Of a stretch of 64,000 nucleotides of DNA, positions 16,907-25,302 are shown one piece after another. Source of the DNA: Cohnella nanjingensis (lineage in GTDB: Bacteria > Bacillota > Bacilli > Paenibacillales > Paenibacillaceae); the NCBI RefSeq assembly GCF_014212125.1, contig NZ_JACJVP010000030.1:124001-188000 (forward strand), read 5' to 3'. Within the stretch, counting starts at the first letter, position 1. Each line of letters opens with the position of its first letter. Below the pieces are notes generated by a model. The model was not told the DNA's origin. It ran no database searches and was given only the letters and a program-made list of their open reading frames with translations. The translations under genes and the position numbers were made by a program.

Positions 16907-17209
16907 GCACACCCGCTCCCTTCCGCTATTTTTCAAGTATCGGCAAGTCTAAGTTTTACCGTTACTTTGCCGATACATCTCCGATAAATACGTGTCGCCG
17001 CTTCCCAGAAGGCGGCGAAGCCGTTATTGCTTGCATCCGATCGTTCGATGGATATTGGCATTTAGTATATGCGGCAAAGCCGCGGGAAGCAAGTACATGT
17101 GAGCTAAATTGCCATTCAAGATCGACACAAAAAGTCCTTGATCTTCGCCTTGATAAAAACGGGCAATTTGCTATATTGAAGAAAAAAGCATATAAGTGGA
17201 GCGTGCCCC
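16907..17209. other. Divergent intergenic region with dispersed stem-loop, copy B
   Basis: Holds one copy of the bulged stem-loop repeat (16979-17027, with TCGCCG/CGGCGA core). Here it lies between divergent genes, so it cannot be their terminator. An inverted pair GCTAAATTGCC (about 17103) and GGCAATTTGC (about 17163) flanks an AAGATC/GATCTT stem. The promoter of the downstream fusion gene is likely in 17140-17200, which is AT-rich; no clear -35/-10 could be fixed. Confidence 0.5.
16979..17027 (+). repeat. Dispersed bulged stem-loop, copy B
   Basis: Shares TCCGATAAA.ACGTGTCGCCG and GGCGAAGCCGTT with copy A at 10401-10449. The loop differs (CTTCCCAGAAGG). Confidence 0.6.
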
Positions 17210-20200
17210 GTGCGCAAAGTCATCCTTCGCCCGTTATTCTCTTCCCTCTTCGCTCCCGTCACCGCGTTCCGCGGAGCCGCCGCCAGCTCGCTCGGGCTGT
17301 TCGTCGGCATGCTTCCGCTGTTCGGCATCCGTTTTATTTTGGTGCTGGCCCTTTCTTGGCTATTCCGCTTCAATCTGGGCGCGCTGCTTCTCGGTCTTGC
17401 CGTCACCGCTCTGCTCCCCTTCCTTCATCTGTTGTCGTTCTCCGTCGGAGAGCGGCTGGCCGGGTATGACATCCCGTTCTATTCGATGAAGTATCTCGCC
17501 TTGTCGCATCTGGCGCAGTGGACGCCGGGCAGCCGCATTCACTTGCTCGGCAGCGCCGTCGCCGGGCTGACGCTCGCCGCGGCGGCGTTCCCGCTGTTCC
17601 TGCTGCTGTACCGCCTGCCGCGGCATCTGCCCCATCGCCGCCGGGACTACGTATTCCAGGACGAGAGCGGCAGACGCTTGTCGTTCATCCGCCGGTTCGG
17701 CGCGCTCGGCCTATCCGTGGCGATGCTGATCCTCGCGGTGTTCGGCGCCAGCATCGGCGCCAATCCGTTCCTGCCCAAGCTCGCGCTGGGCCATGCCCGC
17801 TCGGCTTCCCGCATCAGCCCCGTCGCCGAGAAGCTCAGCGAGAACGCCCTGCTGCAGCAGCTTCGGGAAGAAGAGCGCCTGCATCCGACGTTCCAGTTGG
17901 ACTACCGCAAGCATCATCAGTTCAAGCCATCCCCGTCCCCAGCTGCGAAGAGCGCCCGCGAGGTGTACGCCTTCTACGTCAATTGGGACGAGAACAGCAA
18001 GCAATCGCTGGTGCAGTACGGCAAGGAGATCAACACGCTGCTGCCGGAGTGGTATCATCTGAAGTCCGACTTCGGCTTGGACGATCAGACGGACCCGGCG
18101 GTCATCCAGATCGCCAAGAGCCAGAATCAAAAAGTCGAGCCGCTGATTAACAACTACGCGAACGATCAGTGGGACGCGGATACGCTGCACCGCTTGCTGC
18201 AGTCCCCCGAACAACAGCAGAAGCTGATCGGGGCGCTGTACGACCAAGTGGCCGAACGCGGCGAATCCGGCATCAACATCGACTTCGAGGCGCTTCGTTC
18301 GGAAGACCAGGATGCGTATACCGCCTTCGTCCAATCGCTCGCCGGCGCGTTCCACGCCCGCGGTCTCCAGGTGACCGTGGACGTCCCTGCGGACGATGAC
18401 GCCTTCGACTACGGCGCGCTCGCCAAGTCGGCCGACCGGCTCATCGTCATGATGTACGACGAGCACGAAGCGCAGGGACATCCCGGGCCCGTCGCCTCGG
18501 ACAACTGGTTCGAGCAGTCGCTGGACCGCTTGGACATCCCGCCCGACAAGCTGATCGTCAGCATGGGCAGCTACGGCTACGATTGGGTCGAGAACAGCCA
18601 GCAGCAGGGGGACGCGTTGACGTTCGGAGACATCATGGAACTCGCGCAGCAATCCCGGCTCGTCGTCCATTGGGACGACGAGAGCGGCAACCCTTACATG
18701 CGCTATCGGGAAAACGGGGACTCGCATATCGTCTGGTTTCTGGATGCGGCAACCGCCTATGACGAGCTGAAGGTCGTCCGGGAGAACGGCTTCCCCGGCG
18801 TCGCGGTCTGGCGGCTGGGCTCGGAAGATCCGACCCTCTGGCGGATGCTCGGGCAAGCCGACCCCAAGCTGGACCAGCTGTCCTCCCTGTCCAGTCCGAA
18901 CCCGGTCCACTACGCGGGAGAAGGCGAGATCCTGCGCATCCGTTCCGCATCGGCCGAAGGCCGCCGGACCTTCGAGACGGATGGGGACGGCTATATCGCC
19001 GACGAGACGTACGAGACGTATCCCAAGCCGTTCGAGATCGAACGCTACGGCAAACCTGCGGGCAAGCAGGTCGTGCTGACGTTCGACGACGGGCCGAGCG
19101 GAAAGTATACGCCCGAGATCCTCGACATTTTGCGCAAATACGGCATTCATGCGGCGTTCTTCGTCGTCGGCGAGAATGCCGAGATGTTTCCCGACCTGAT
19201 CGAGCGCATCTACAAGGAAGGCCACGAACTGGGGAATCATACGTTCACCCACCCGAACGTCGCCTCCACCTCCCCGTTCAGGACCCGGCTGGAGCTCAAC
19301 GCGACCCAGCGGCTCGTCCAAGAGATCACGGGACATTCGATGACGTTCTTCCGTCCGCCGTACGTTGCCGACGCGGAACCCTCTTCTCCCTCCGAGCTGC
19401 TGCCGATTCTGCGCGGCCAGGAGATGGGCTACACGATGGTCGGCGAGCTGATCGATCCGGAGGACTGGTCCCGGCCGTCCACGGCGGAGATCGTGCGCCG
19501 CGTCCTGTCGCAGCTCTCCGAAGGCAACGTCATCCTGCTCCACGATGCCGGAGGGAACCGCGATCAGACCGTCGAGGCGCTGCCGATCATCATCGAGCGG
19601 CTGCAGCGCGAAGGCTACACGTTCACGACGCTCAGCGCGCTGATCGGACAGACGCGGAAGCAGACGATGCCGCCCGTCGCCCGACAGGACGTTCCCTTGA
19701 TGGCGTATGACCGCGCCGTGTTCAATTGGCTTCATCACGGAAATGCGGCGCTGCAGGCGATCTTCTATTCGGCGATCGTCATCGGCCTCTTCCGCGTCGC
19801 CTTCCTGTTCGCCCTTGCCTGGCGGCACAAGCGCGCCTACCGCGCGATCCGTCCCGACGACGACTATAAGCCGCTGGTCAGCGTCGTCATCGCCGCATAC
19901 AACGAGGAGCAGGTCATTTGCAAGACGATCGCCTCCATCCTGGGCAGCGACTATCCCGCGATGGAGATCATCGTCGTGGACGACGGCTCGAAGGACGGGA
20001 CGGCCGATGCGGTTAGTTCCGCCTACGGCGGCCGCGGAGACGTCCGGCTCGTCGCCAAGGCGAACGGAGGCAAAGCCTCCGCCGTCAACCTCGGCTACCT
20101 GGAAGCGCGGGGGGAGATCGTCGTCGCGCTCGATGCCGACACGTTGATCGCGGGCGATGCGATCTCCCTGATGGTCCGCCACTTCCGAGAGCCGCGGATG

Positions 20201-20947
20201 GCCGCCGTCTCGGGCAACGTACGCGTAGGCAACGCCAGGAACCTGCTGACGATCTGGCAGCATATCGAATACGTGACCGGCTTCAATCTGGAGCGCCGCG
20301 CGTTCGATCGGCTGAATTGCGTCACGGTCGTGCCGGGGGCGATCGGCGCCTGGCGCAAGTCCGCGGTCGAGCAAGCCGGCCTGTACCGCGAAGATACGCT
20401 CGCGGAGGACGCGGACTTGACCCTCTCTCTTCTGCGCCGGGGCTGGAAGATCGGCTACGAGGAGCGCGCCTATGCGTTCACGGAAGCGCCGGAGGATGTC
20501 CGCGGCTTCGTCAAGCAGCGCTACCGCTGGACCTACGGCACCCTGCAATGTCTTTGGAAGCACCGCGGCGCGCTGTTTAATCCGCGACAGTGGACGCTCG
20601 GGTTCGTCGGCATGCCGAACATGTGGCTGTTCCAATATGTCTATACTTGCGTGTCCCCGCTCATCGACCTGCTCTTCCTCTTCTCCCTGTTCGCGGGCGG
20701 TTCCCGGATCGCGACGATCAGCTATGCGGCGTTCTTCCTCCTGGACTTCCTGGTGGCGCTGTTCGCCTTCCGGCTGGAGAGAGCAAACCCGCGGCCGCTG
20801 GCCTGGCTCTTCCTCCAGCGGATCGCTTACCGCCAGCTCATGACCTGGGTCATCCTCCGGGCGCTCTGGGCGGCGATTCGAGGTGCGGCGGTAGGCTGGA
20901 ATAAATTGCAGCGAAGGGGTAATGTAGAAGTTAACCGACCTTCCTAA
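17210..20947 (+). CDS. Four-module membrane protein: DUF2062-like, GH18-like, NodB polysaccharide deacetylase, GT2 synthase
   Basis: A 1245-residue protein, probably an all-in-one exopolysaccharide synthase/modifier. Residues 1-140 resemble DUF2062, with paired membrane segments (GLFVGMLPLFGIRF). A membrane segment near 186-205 leads to an extracytoplasmic GH18-like domain (about 245-560) with INIDFE; Glu360 is the presumed catalytic acid. A NodB deacetylase (about 618-815) has LTFDDGP with Asp626/Asp627 and zinc ligands His677 and His681 in NHTFTH. After another membrane segment (about 843-865), a GT2 domain has VVDDGSKDG (Asp924/925), ALDADT, EDADL and QRYRW (Gln1103-Trp1107), as in PgaC/IcaA and hyaluronan synthases, then further membrane helices. 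GTG start with GGAG 8 bases upstream. Upstream of mprF on the same strand. A beta-1,4/1,6-hexosamine polymer is my inference. Confidence 0.88.
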   Translation: MRKVILRPLFSSLFAPVTAFRGAAASSLGLFVGMLPLFGIRFILVLALSWLFRFNLGALLLGLAVTALLPFLHLLSFSVGERLAGYDIPFYSMKYLALSHLAQWTPGSRIHLLGSAVAGLTLAAAAFPLFLLLYRLPRHLPHRRRDYVFQDESGRRLSFIRRFGALGLSVAMLILAVFGASIGANPFLPKLALGHARSASRISPVAEKLSENALLQQLREEERLHPTFQLDYRKHHQFKPSPSPAAKSAREVYAFYVNWDENSKQSLVQYGKEINTLLPEWYHLKSDFGLDDQTDPAVIQIAKSQNQKVEPLINNYANDQWDADTLHRLLQSPEQQQKLIGALYDQVAERGESGINIDFEALRSEDQDAYTAFVQSLAGAFHARGLQVTVDVPADDDAFDYGALAKSADRLIVMMYDEHEAQGHPGPVASDNWFEQSLDRLDIPPDKLIVSMGSYGYDWVENSQQQGDALTFGDIMELAQQSRLVVHWDDESGNPYMRYRENGDSHIVWFLDAATAYDELKVVRENGFPGVAVWRLGSEDPTLWRMLGQADPKLDQLSSLSSPNPVHYAGEGEILRIRSASAEGRRTFETDGDGYIADETYETYPKPFEIERYGKPAGKQVVLTFDDGPSGKYTPEILDILRKYGIHAAFFVVGENAEMFPDLIERIYKEGHELGNHTFTHPNVASTSPFRTRLELNATQRLVQEITGHSMTFFRPPYVADAEPSSPSELLPILRGQEMGYTMVGELIDPEDWSRPSTAEIVRRVLSQLSEGNVILLHDAGGNRDQTVEALPIIIERLQREGYTFTTLSALIGQTRKQTMPPVARQDVPLMAYDRAVFNWLHHGNAALQAIFYSAIVIGLFRVAFLFALAWRHKRAYRAIRPDDDYKPLVSVVIAAYNEEQVICKTIASILGSDYPAMEIIVVDDGSKDGTADAVSSAYGGRGDVRLVAKANGGKASAVNLGYLEARGEIVVALDADTLIAGDAISLMVRHFREPRMAAVSGNVRVGNARNLLTIWQHIEYVTGFNLERRAFDRLNCVTVVPGAIGAWRKSAVEQAGLYREDTLAEDADLTLSLLRRGWKIGYEERAYAFTEAPEDVRGFVKQRYRWTYGTLQCLWKHRGALFNPRQWTLGFVGMPNMWLFQYVYTCVSPLIDLLFLFSLFAGGSRIATISYAAFFLLDFLVALFAFRLERANPRPLAWLFLQRIAYRQLMTWVILRALWAAIRGAAVGWNKLQRRGNVEVNRPS

Positions 20948-20952
20948 GTATG

Positions 20953-20997
20953 AACGGCTTCGCCGTTCGCTCTAGAGGGCGATAAGTTTTTATCGGA
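20953..20997 (-). repeat. Dispersed bulged stem-loop, copy C (inverted)
   Basis: AACGGCTTCGCC, loop, GGGCGATAAGTTTTTATCGGA: the same bulged stem as copies A and B, in opposite orientation, with a T-run on the plus strand. It lies 6 bases after the fusion gene and may terminate or attenuate before mprF. Confidence 0.55.
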
Positions 20998-21059
20998 AAC
21001 GGATCAGCGAAGGATACGCGGAGCTTTTGCTTCCTGTCCGTTAAAGTAAAGGAGATTCC

Positions 21060-23687
21060 ATGAACGCCCCTTTGTCTGCCTGGTTCGAACGCGGCAAGCG
21101 CTACTTGAAAATTTTGCTTCCCGTCCTTATTCTTGTCTTTTTGTACAGCCAGACGCATGCGTTCCTCCGGGATATCCGGCCCTCCGTCGCGCTGCACATC
21201 ATGGGCCGCATTCATCTCGGCGGCCATCTGCTGCTCCTTGGCGTCAGTCTCTTCGCGGTGTCGATCATGATCGGCTACGATCTGCTGCTCCTGCGCTGGA
21301 ACGGCGCCAGGCTGCCGCTTCGCACGGTCTGGAAGATCAGTTGGATCTCCAATTCGTTCAACAACGCGCTGGGGTTCGCCGGTTTCACGGGCGCGGGATT
21401 GCGCTTGATGCTGTATCGGAAAAGAGGAGTCTCGGGACAGGGCCTGCTCGGTTCGGTGCTTTACCTCAGCCTTTCCGGTTTGACCGGGTTGTCGGTACTC
21501 TGCCTGCTGCTGCTCGGAGGGGCGTGGAAGGACCATGCCCTGCTCCAGGACCATTCTTGGCTGTTGATCGCCATTATCGGCGTCTCGGTCTACCTGCCGG
21601 TCTTCGCGCTGTTGAAAGTGCTCCCGCTGCTGAAGCGCGCCGTGGGCGTGGAAGGCGGCTCGAACGCGCGCTGGACGCCGGCCGTCGCGGCGATCGCGGC
21701 CTCGTTCGCGGAGTGGATCGCCGCAGCGCTCACCTTCTGGGTGGCGGCGCGGATGCTGCACCTCCCGATGGACTTCCGCGATGCGGCAGGCATCTACACG
21801 ATGGCCGCCGTCGCGGGGATCGCCAGCTTCGTCCCCGGCGGCCTCGGTTCCTTCGACGTCGTCGCGCTGCTCGGACTGAACGCGTTCGGCATCCCGCCGG
21901 CGCGGGCGTTGGCCCTCGTGCTCGTCTTCCGGATGTTCTATTACTTCATCCCGCTGTCGATCGGACTGGCCCTCGCCTCCACCGAGTGGCTCCCCGGCAA
22001 GGAAGCCTGGAGCAACGCGTCCGGTCAAGTGCTGAAGCCCGCCGTTCGCCGCTGGCAAGCCATCTGGAACTGGCCGTCCCAGATGGCGATTCTGCGCGAC
22101 TTCGGGGGCTGGGCGCTCGCCGCGCTCGTCTTCCTGAGCGGCGCGCTGCTGCTCCTGTCCGCGGCGACGCCGGGACAGTGGCACCGGATGCATCTGCTGG
22201 AGCACTACATCACGCCGCTCACGATGAAGGGCTCCCATCAGCTCACCGTCTTGATCGGTCTGCTGATGCTGGTGCTGTCCGAAGGCATCCGGCTCCAAGT
22301 CAAGCGGGCGTATTATGCCACCCTCGTCTTGCTGCTGGCCGGGGCAGTCTTCTCGATTCTGAAGGGCTTCGACTACGAGGAATCCCTGTTCCTCGCCTTC
22401 GTCTTCGTCCTGCTCTGGCTGTCCAAGGACCGATTCCGGCGGGAGGAGGCCCCCTTCTCCGCCCGAAAGATCGCGGGCTGGGCCTTCGTCACGCTCGCCG
22501 TTACGTACCTCTATCTGTCGGTAGGCAGGCTGACGAACGATCTGCCGGAGCGCTTCGTTCGGTCGAAGCTCTACGCGCGGTACATGCTCCAGGACCAAGA
22601 CTTTTTACACGAAGCCGTGCTGGCGCTCGCCATTACTTGGATTCTGCTGACGGCCCGCTGGCTGCTGCGGCCCCGATTGCCGGTCTCCCCGCTGCCGGAC
22701 AGCCGCGCGTTCGCGAGACTGAAGGCGTTCCTGCAGACGCACCGCGGAAACTTCCTGACGCACCTGCTTTTCCTCGGGGACAAGAGCTTTCTGTGGACGG
22801 CCGACGGGAGAGCCATGCTCGCCTACGGCGCCACCCGCAAAACGCTCGTGGCGCTAGGCGATCCGATCGGGGAACCGGCCGCGATTCGAGATGCGATCCG
22901 AACGTTCCGCGAGTACGCCGACAGGTATGCGTCCACCGCCGCCTTCTATCAGGTCAAAGCGGAGTACCTGCCGATATACCACGAGTTCGGCTACCGATTC
23001 TTCAAGCTCGGCGAGGAAGCCGTCGTGAACTTGGCGCAATTCGGGCTGACCGGACGCAGCAAAGCCGATCTGCGCGCCGCTTGCAACCGGTTCGAGAGGG
23101 AAGGCTATCGCTTCGAGATGATCGAAGCGCCCTTCCCTCAGCTGTTTCTGCTGGAGCTGCGCGAGGTGTCGGACGAATGGCTGGGAGACCGCGCGGAGAA
23201 GGGCTTCTCGCTCGGGACGTTCCGCGAGTCGTACCTGGAGCTTGCGCCCATAGCCGTGCTCAAGGATCAGGAGGGCCGCACGGCCGCGTTCGCGAGCCTG
23301 ATGCCGGTCTATGACGGCGGGAAGTCCGTCTCCGTCGACCTGATGCGCTACCGGAAAGGGCTGCGCAGCGGCGTCATGGACGTGCTGTTCGTCCATCTGC
23401 TGCAATGGGCCAAGGCGTCCGGATACGAACGGTTCAACCTGGGCATGGCCCCGCTCGCGAGCGTCGGCGAATCGGAATATTCCTATCGGGGGGAGCGCAT
23501 CGCGCGCCTGATCTTCCTGAAGGGCAATCACTTCTACAGCTTCCAAGGACTGCGGCGGTTCAAGGAGAAGTTCGATCCGGTATGGGAGCCACGTTATCTG
23601 GCCTACCCCAAAAATGCTCCGCTGGCCAAGATCATGTACGGGGTGACCCGAATCGTGTCCCGAAGCCTGCCGCGCAACGGCAAATAA
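21060..23687 (+). CDS. mprF: Bifunctional phosphatidylglycerol lysyltransferase/flippase
   Basis: An 875-residue protein. The N-terminal part (about 1-540) has 12 or more membrane helices, including the flippase region, and the C-terminal part (about 545-870) is the cytosolic GNAT-like DUF2156 domain that moves lysine or alanine from aminoacyl-tRNA to phosphatidylglycerol. Landmarks: LGDPIGEP, EYADRYASTAAFYQV, YGFRFFKLGEEA-like YRFFKLGEEAVVNL, and RFNLGMAPLASVG. The result is resistance to cationic peptides. AAAGGAG lies 6 bases before the ATG. It follows the polysaccharide synthase fusion by 112 bases, pairing two envelope-modification genes. Confidence 0.93.
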   Translation: MNAPLSAWFERGKRYLKILLPVLILVFLYSQTHAFLRDIRPSVALHIMGRIHLGGHLLLLGVSLFAVSIMIGYDLLLLRWNGARLPLRTVWKISWISNSFNNALGFAGFTGAGLRLMLYRKRGVSGQGLLGSVLYLSLSGLTGLSVLCLLLLGGAWKDHALLQDHSWLLIAIIGVSVYLPVFALLKVLPLLKRAVGVEGGSNARWTPAVAAIAASFAEWIAAALTFWVAARMLHLPMDFRDAAGIYTMAAVAGIASFVPGGLGSFDVVALLGLNAFGIPPARALALVLVFRMFYYFIPLSIGLALASTEWLPGKEAWSNASGQVLKPAVRRWQAIWNWPSQMAILRDFGGWALAALVFLSGALLLLSAATPGQWHRMHLLEHYITPLTMKGSHQLTVLIGLLMLVLSEGIRLQVKRAYYATLVLLLAGAVFSILKGFDYEESLFLAFVFVLLWLSKDRFRREEAPFSARKIAGWAFVTLAVTYLYLSVGRLTNDLPERFVRSKLYARYMLQDQDFLHEAVLALAITWILLTARWLLRPRLPVSPLPDSRAFARLKAFLQTHRGNFLTHLLFLGDKSFLWTADGRAMLAYGATRKTLVALGDPIGEPAAIRDAIRTFREYADRYASTAAFYQVKAEYLPIYHEFGYRFFKLGEEAVVNLAQFGLTGRSKADLRAACNRFEREGYRFEMIEAPFPQLFLLELREVSDEWLGDRAEKGFSLGTFRESYLELAPIAVLKDQEGRTAAFASLMPVYDGGKSVSVDLMRYRKGLRSGVMDVLFVHLLQWAKASGYERFNLGMAPLASVGESEYSYRGERIARLIFLKGNHFYSFQGLRRFKEKFDPVWEPRYLAYPKNAPLAKIMYGVTRIVSRSLPRNGK

Positions 23688-23745
23688 ACCAAGACGCCCC
23701 GGGCGGCTGCAGTTAGACCTGCGGCCGTCGCCGGGGCGTCTTGGT
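23688..23745 (+). terminator. Long hairpin after mprF
   Basis: A perfect 15-bp outer stem ACCAAGACGCCCCGG / CCGGGGCGTCTTGGT begins at the mprF stop codon; inner CGGC/GCCG pairs may extend it. T-run weak. It may serve both mprF and the convergent GntR gene. Confidence 0.7.
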
Positions 23746-23789
23746 ATTGTCGGGCGCAAACGCCGGTATCGGGATGCCCTTAGGCGTCC

Positions 23790-24494
23790 TCACAAATGCT
23801 TGGTCAAAATGCTCTCCACATGGCGCAGATGCTCGCTCATGCGGGCGGTAGCCTCCTGCGGCTCGCGGTTGGCCACCGCCCGGGCGATCGCCTCATGCTC
23901 CCTGAACAACCGCTCCGCTACGGAGCGGTTGGCGTACAGTTCCACGCGTCGCACTTCGCGGATCGCCCGCTCCATCTGGCCGGTGATCGACTCGAACAGC
24001 CGTACCATGATCGCATTTCCCGTCGCGCGGGCGAGGCTCAGATGGAACAACAGGTCGGTCCGCTCTCCCTCCAGATCGTCTCCGATCGCCTGCGCCATCT
24101 CCTGCACCACCCTCCGCAGCGCGTCCACGTCCTCGTCCGTGCGTCTGGACGCGGCGATGGCCGCGATCGACAATTCCAAGGTCTGGCGGACTTCGAGCAG
24201 CTCCAGCAGCGTCTCGCGGTTCACACGCAGCGACTCGATCTCGGGGACGGTTTCGGCGGGGGCGCTGCGAATGACGCGGCACCCGCCGCCCTGGCGAATC
24301 TCGATGAGCCCCATCGCCTTCAAGGCGCTGAGCGCTTCGCGCGTGGTGGAACGGCCGACGCCGAACCGCTCGGAGATCTCCTTCGTCGAAGGGAGCTTGT
24401 CGCCGACCTGGAGCTTGCCTTCGAGAATTTGGCGTTTGAGATGCTCCGTCATTTCTTCGTAATGGTTCCGCTTCGTCAGCCGGGTCGCTTCCAT
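23790..24494 (-). CDS. lutR: GntR/FadR family transcriptional regulator (probable LutR)
   Basis: A 234-residue regulator: GntR winged HTH (LPSTKEISERFGVGRSTTREALSALKAMGLI) and a C-terminal FCD ligand domain, with the D-x3-H and later His metal/ligand positions (HLSLARATGN, FREHEAIARAV). It lies just downstream of lutC on the same strand, so it likely controls lutABC in response to lactate. A matching site, TTGTCAGACAA, occurs upstream of lutA. The name is by position and family; direct proof is lacking. Confidence 0.85.
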   Translation of the reverse strand: MEATRLTKRNHYEEMTEHLKRQILEGKLQVGDKLPSTKEISERFGVGRSTTREALSALKAMGLIEIRQGGGCRVIRSAPAETVPEIESLRVNRETLLELLEVRQTLELSIAAIAASRRTDEDVDALRRVVQEMAQAIGDDLEGERTDLLFHLSLARATGNAIMVRLFESITGQMERAIREVRRVELYANRSVAERLFREHEAIARAVANREPQEATARMSEHLRHVESILTKHL

Positions 24495-24558
24495 GCCGCG
24501 ATGCGCCTCCTTATCCTACGGGGGATCCGTTCTTCTTCCGCCCTCGTTCCCTCGCCGT

Positions 24559-25302
24559 TCAGCCTACGATCAGCGCATAGACGATGCCGGGCCCGTGGAC
24601 GCCGATCGTCAGGTCGTTCTCGATGTCCGAGGACCGGCTCGGGCCGGAGATGAAGTGAATGCCGGCCGGCAGCTGCTCGCGTCCGGCGCGGTCGAAGTTC
24701 ACGAGCACCTCGCCTAACCGCGTCTTCAGCCGTTCGATCGGGATGACGATCATGAGCACGGTCGGCAGCAGCGAGACGGAGCGCCCCTTGTCCTTGGCGG
24801 ACAGGACGGTCACCGAACCGGTGTATGCCGCCGCGTAATCCGCCGCGACGACGCCGATATCGGCCTCCGCCGCGCGCGCCTTCCAGTGCTCCTCCGGATC
24901 GCTGTTCCATACCGAGATCCGGGCGTCAGGCAGCGCGGCTTCCAGTCCGAGCGCGTCCAGCTCCGCCTGGTTCTGGCGCACGACGAACCGCGCTCCGAGC
25001 TCCTTCGCCTTGCCCGCGATGAAGTCGCGCACCTCGTCCGCGTTCGAGAGGCGCGCGACGTGCCCGCCGACGCTTCTCCAGTTGTCGGCGAAGCGCGCGA
25101 TTCGCTCTTCCTCGGTCCATTCGAATTCGCGCCAGAAGTCCAGCGCCCCGCGGTAAGGGTGCGCGGGCTTCTCCTTCATCCGCGGATGCCGCAGGCGCGC
25201 GGCGATCCCGTTCATGAACGTCTCCTGCTTGGCGCGGGAGGCCGCTTCCATCTCCTTCAACCACGCCGCATGCGCCGTCTCGCTCTTGTCAATGTCCGCC
25301 AT
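24559..25302 (-). CDS. lutC: Lactate utilization protein C
   Basis: A 247-residue LUD-domain protein (LutC/YkgG family), subunit of the LutABC L-lactate oxidising complex. RMKEKPAHPYRGALDFWREF and the C-terminal ISGPSRSSDIENDLTIGVHGP are signature stretches. It overlaps the end of lutB by 14 bases, which suggests translational coupling. AGGAGGCG is the ribosome site. Soluble. Confidence 0.93.
   Translation of the reverse strand: MADIDKSETAHAAWLKEMEAASRAKQETFMNGIAARLRHPRMKEKPAHPYRGALDFWREFEWTEEERIARFADNWRSVGGHVARLSNADEVRDFIAGKAKELGARFVVRQNQAELDALGLEAALPDARISVWNSDPEEHWKARAAEADIGVVAADYAAAYTGSVTVLSAKDKGRSVSLLPTVLMIVIPIERLKTRLGEVLVNFDRAGREQLPAGIHFISGPSRSSDIENDLTIGVHGPGIVYALIVG

Noticed and set aside
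17711..20635. Very long antisense frame (974 codons) opposite the polysaccharide synthase
   Set aside because: A typical shadow frame in high-GC DNA; Arg/Asp-rich composition, no ribosome site and no domains.
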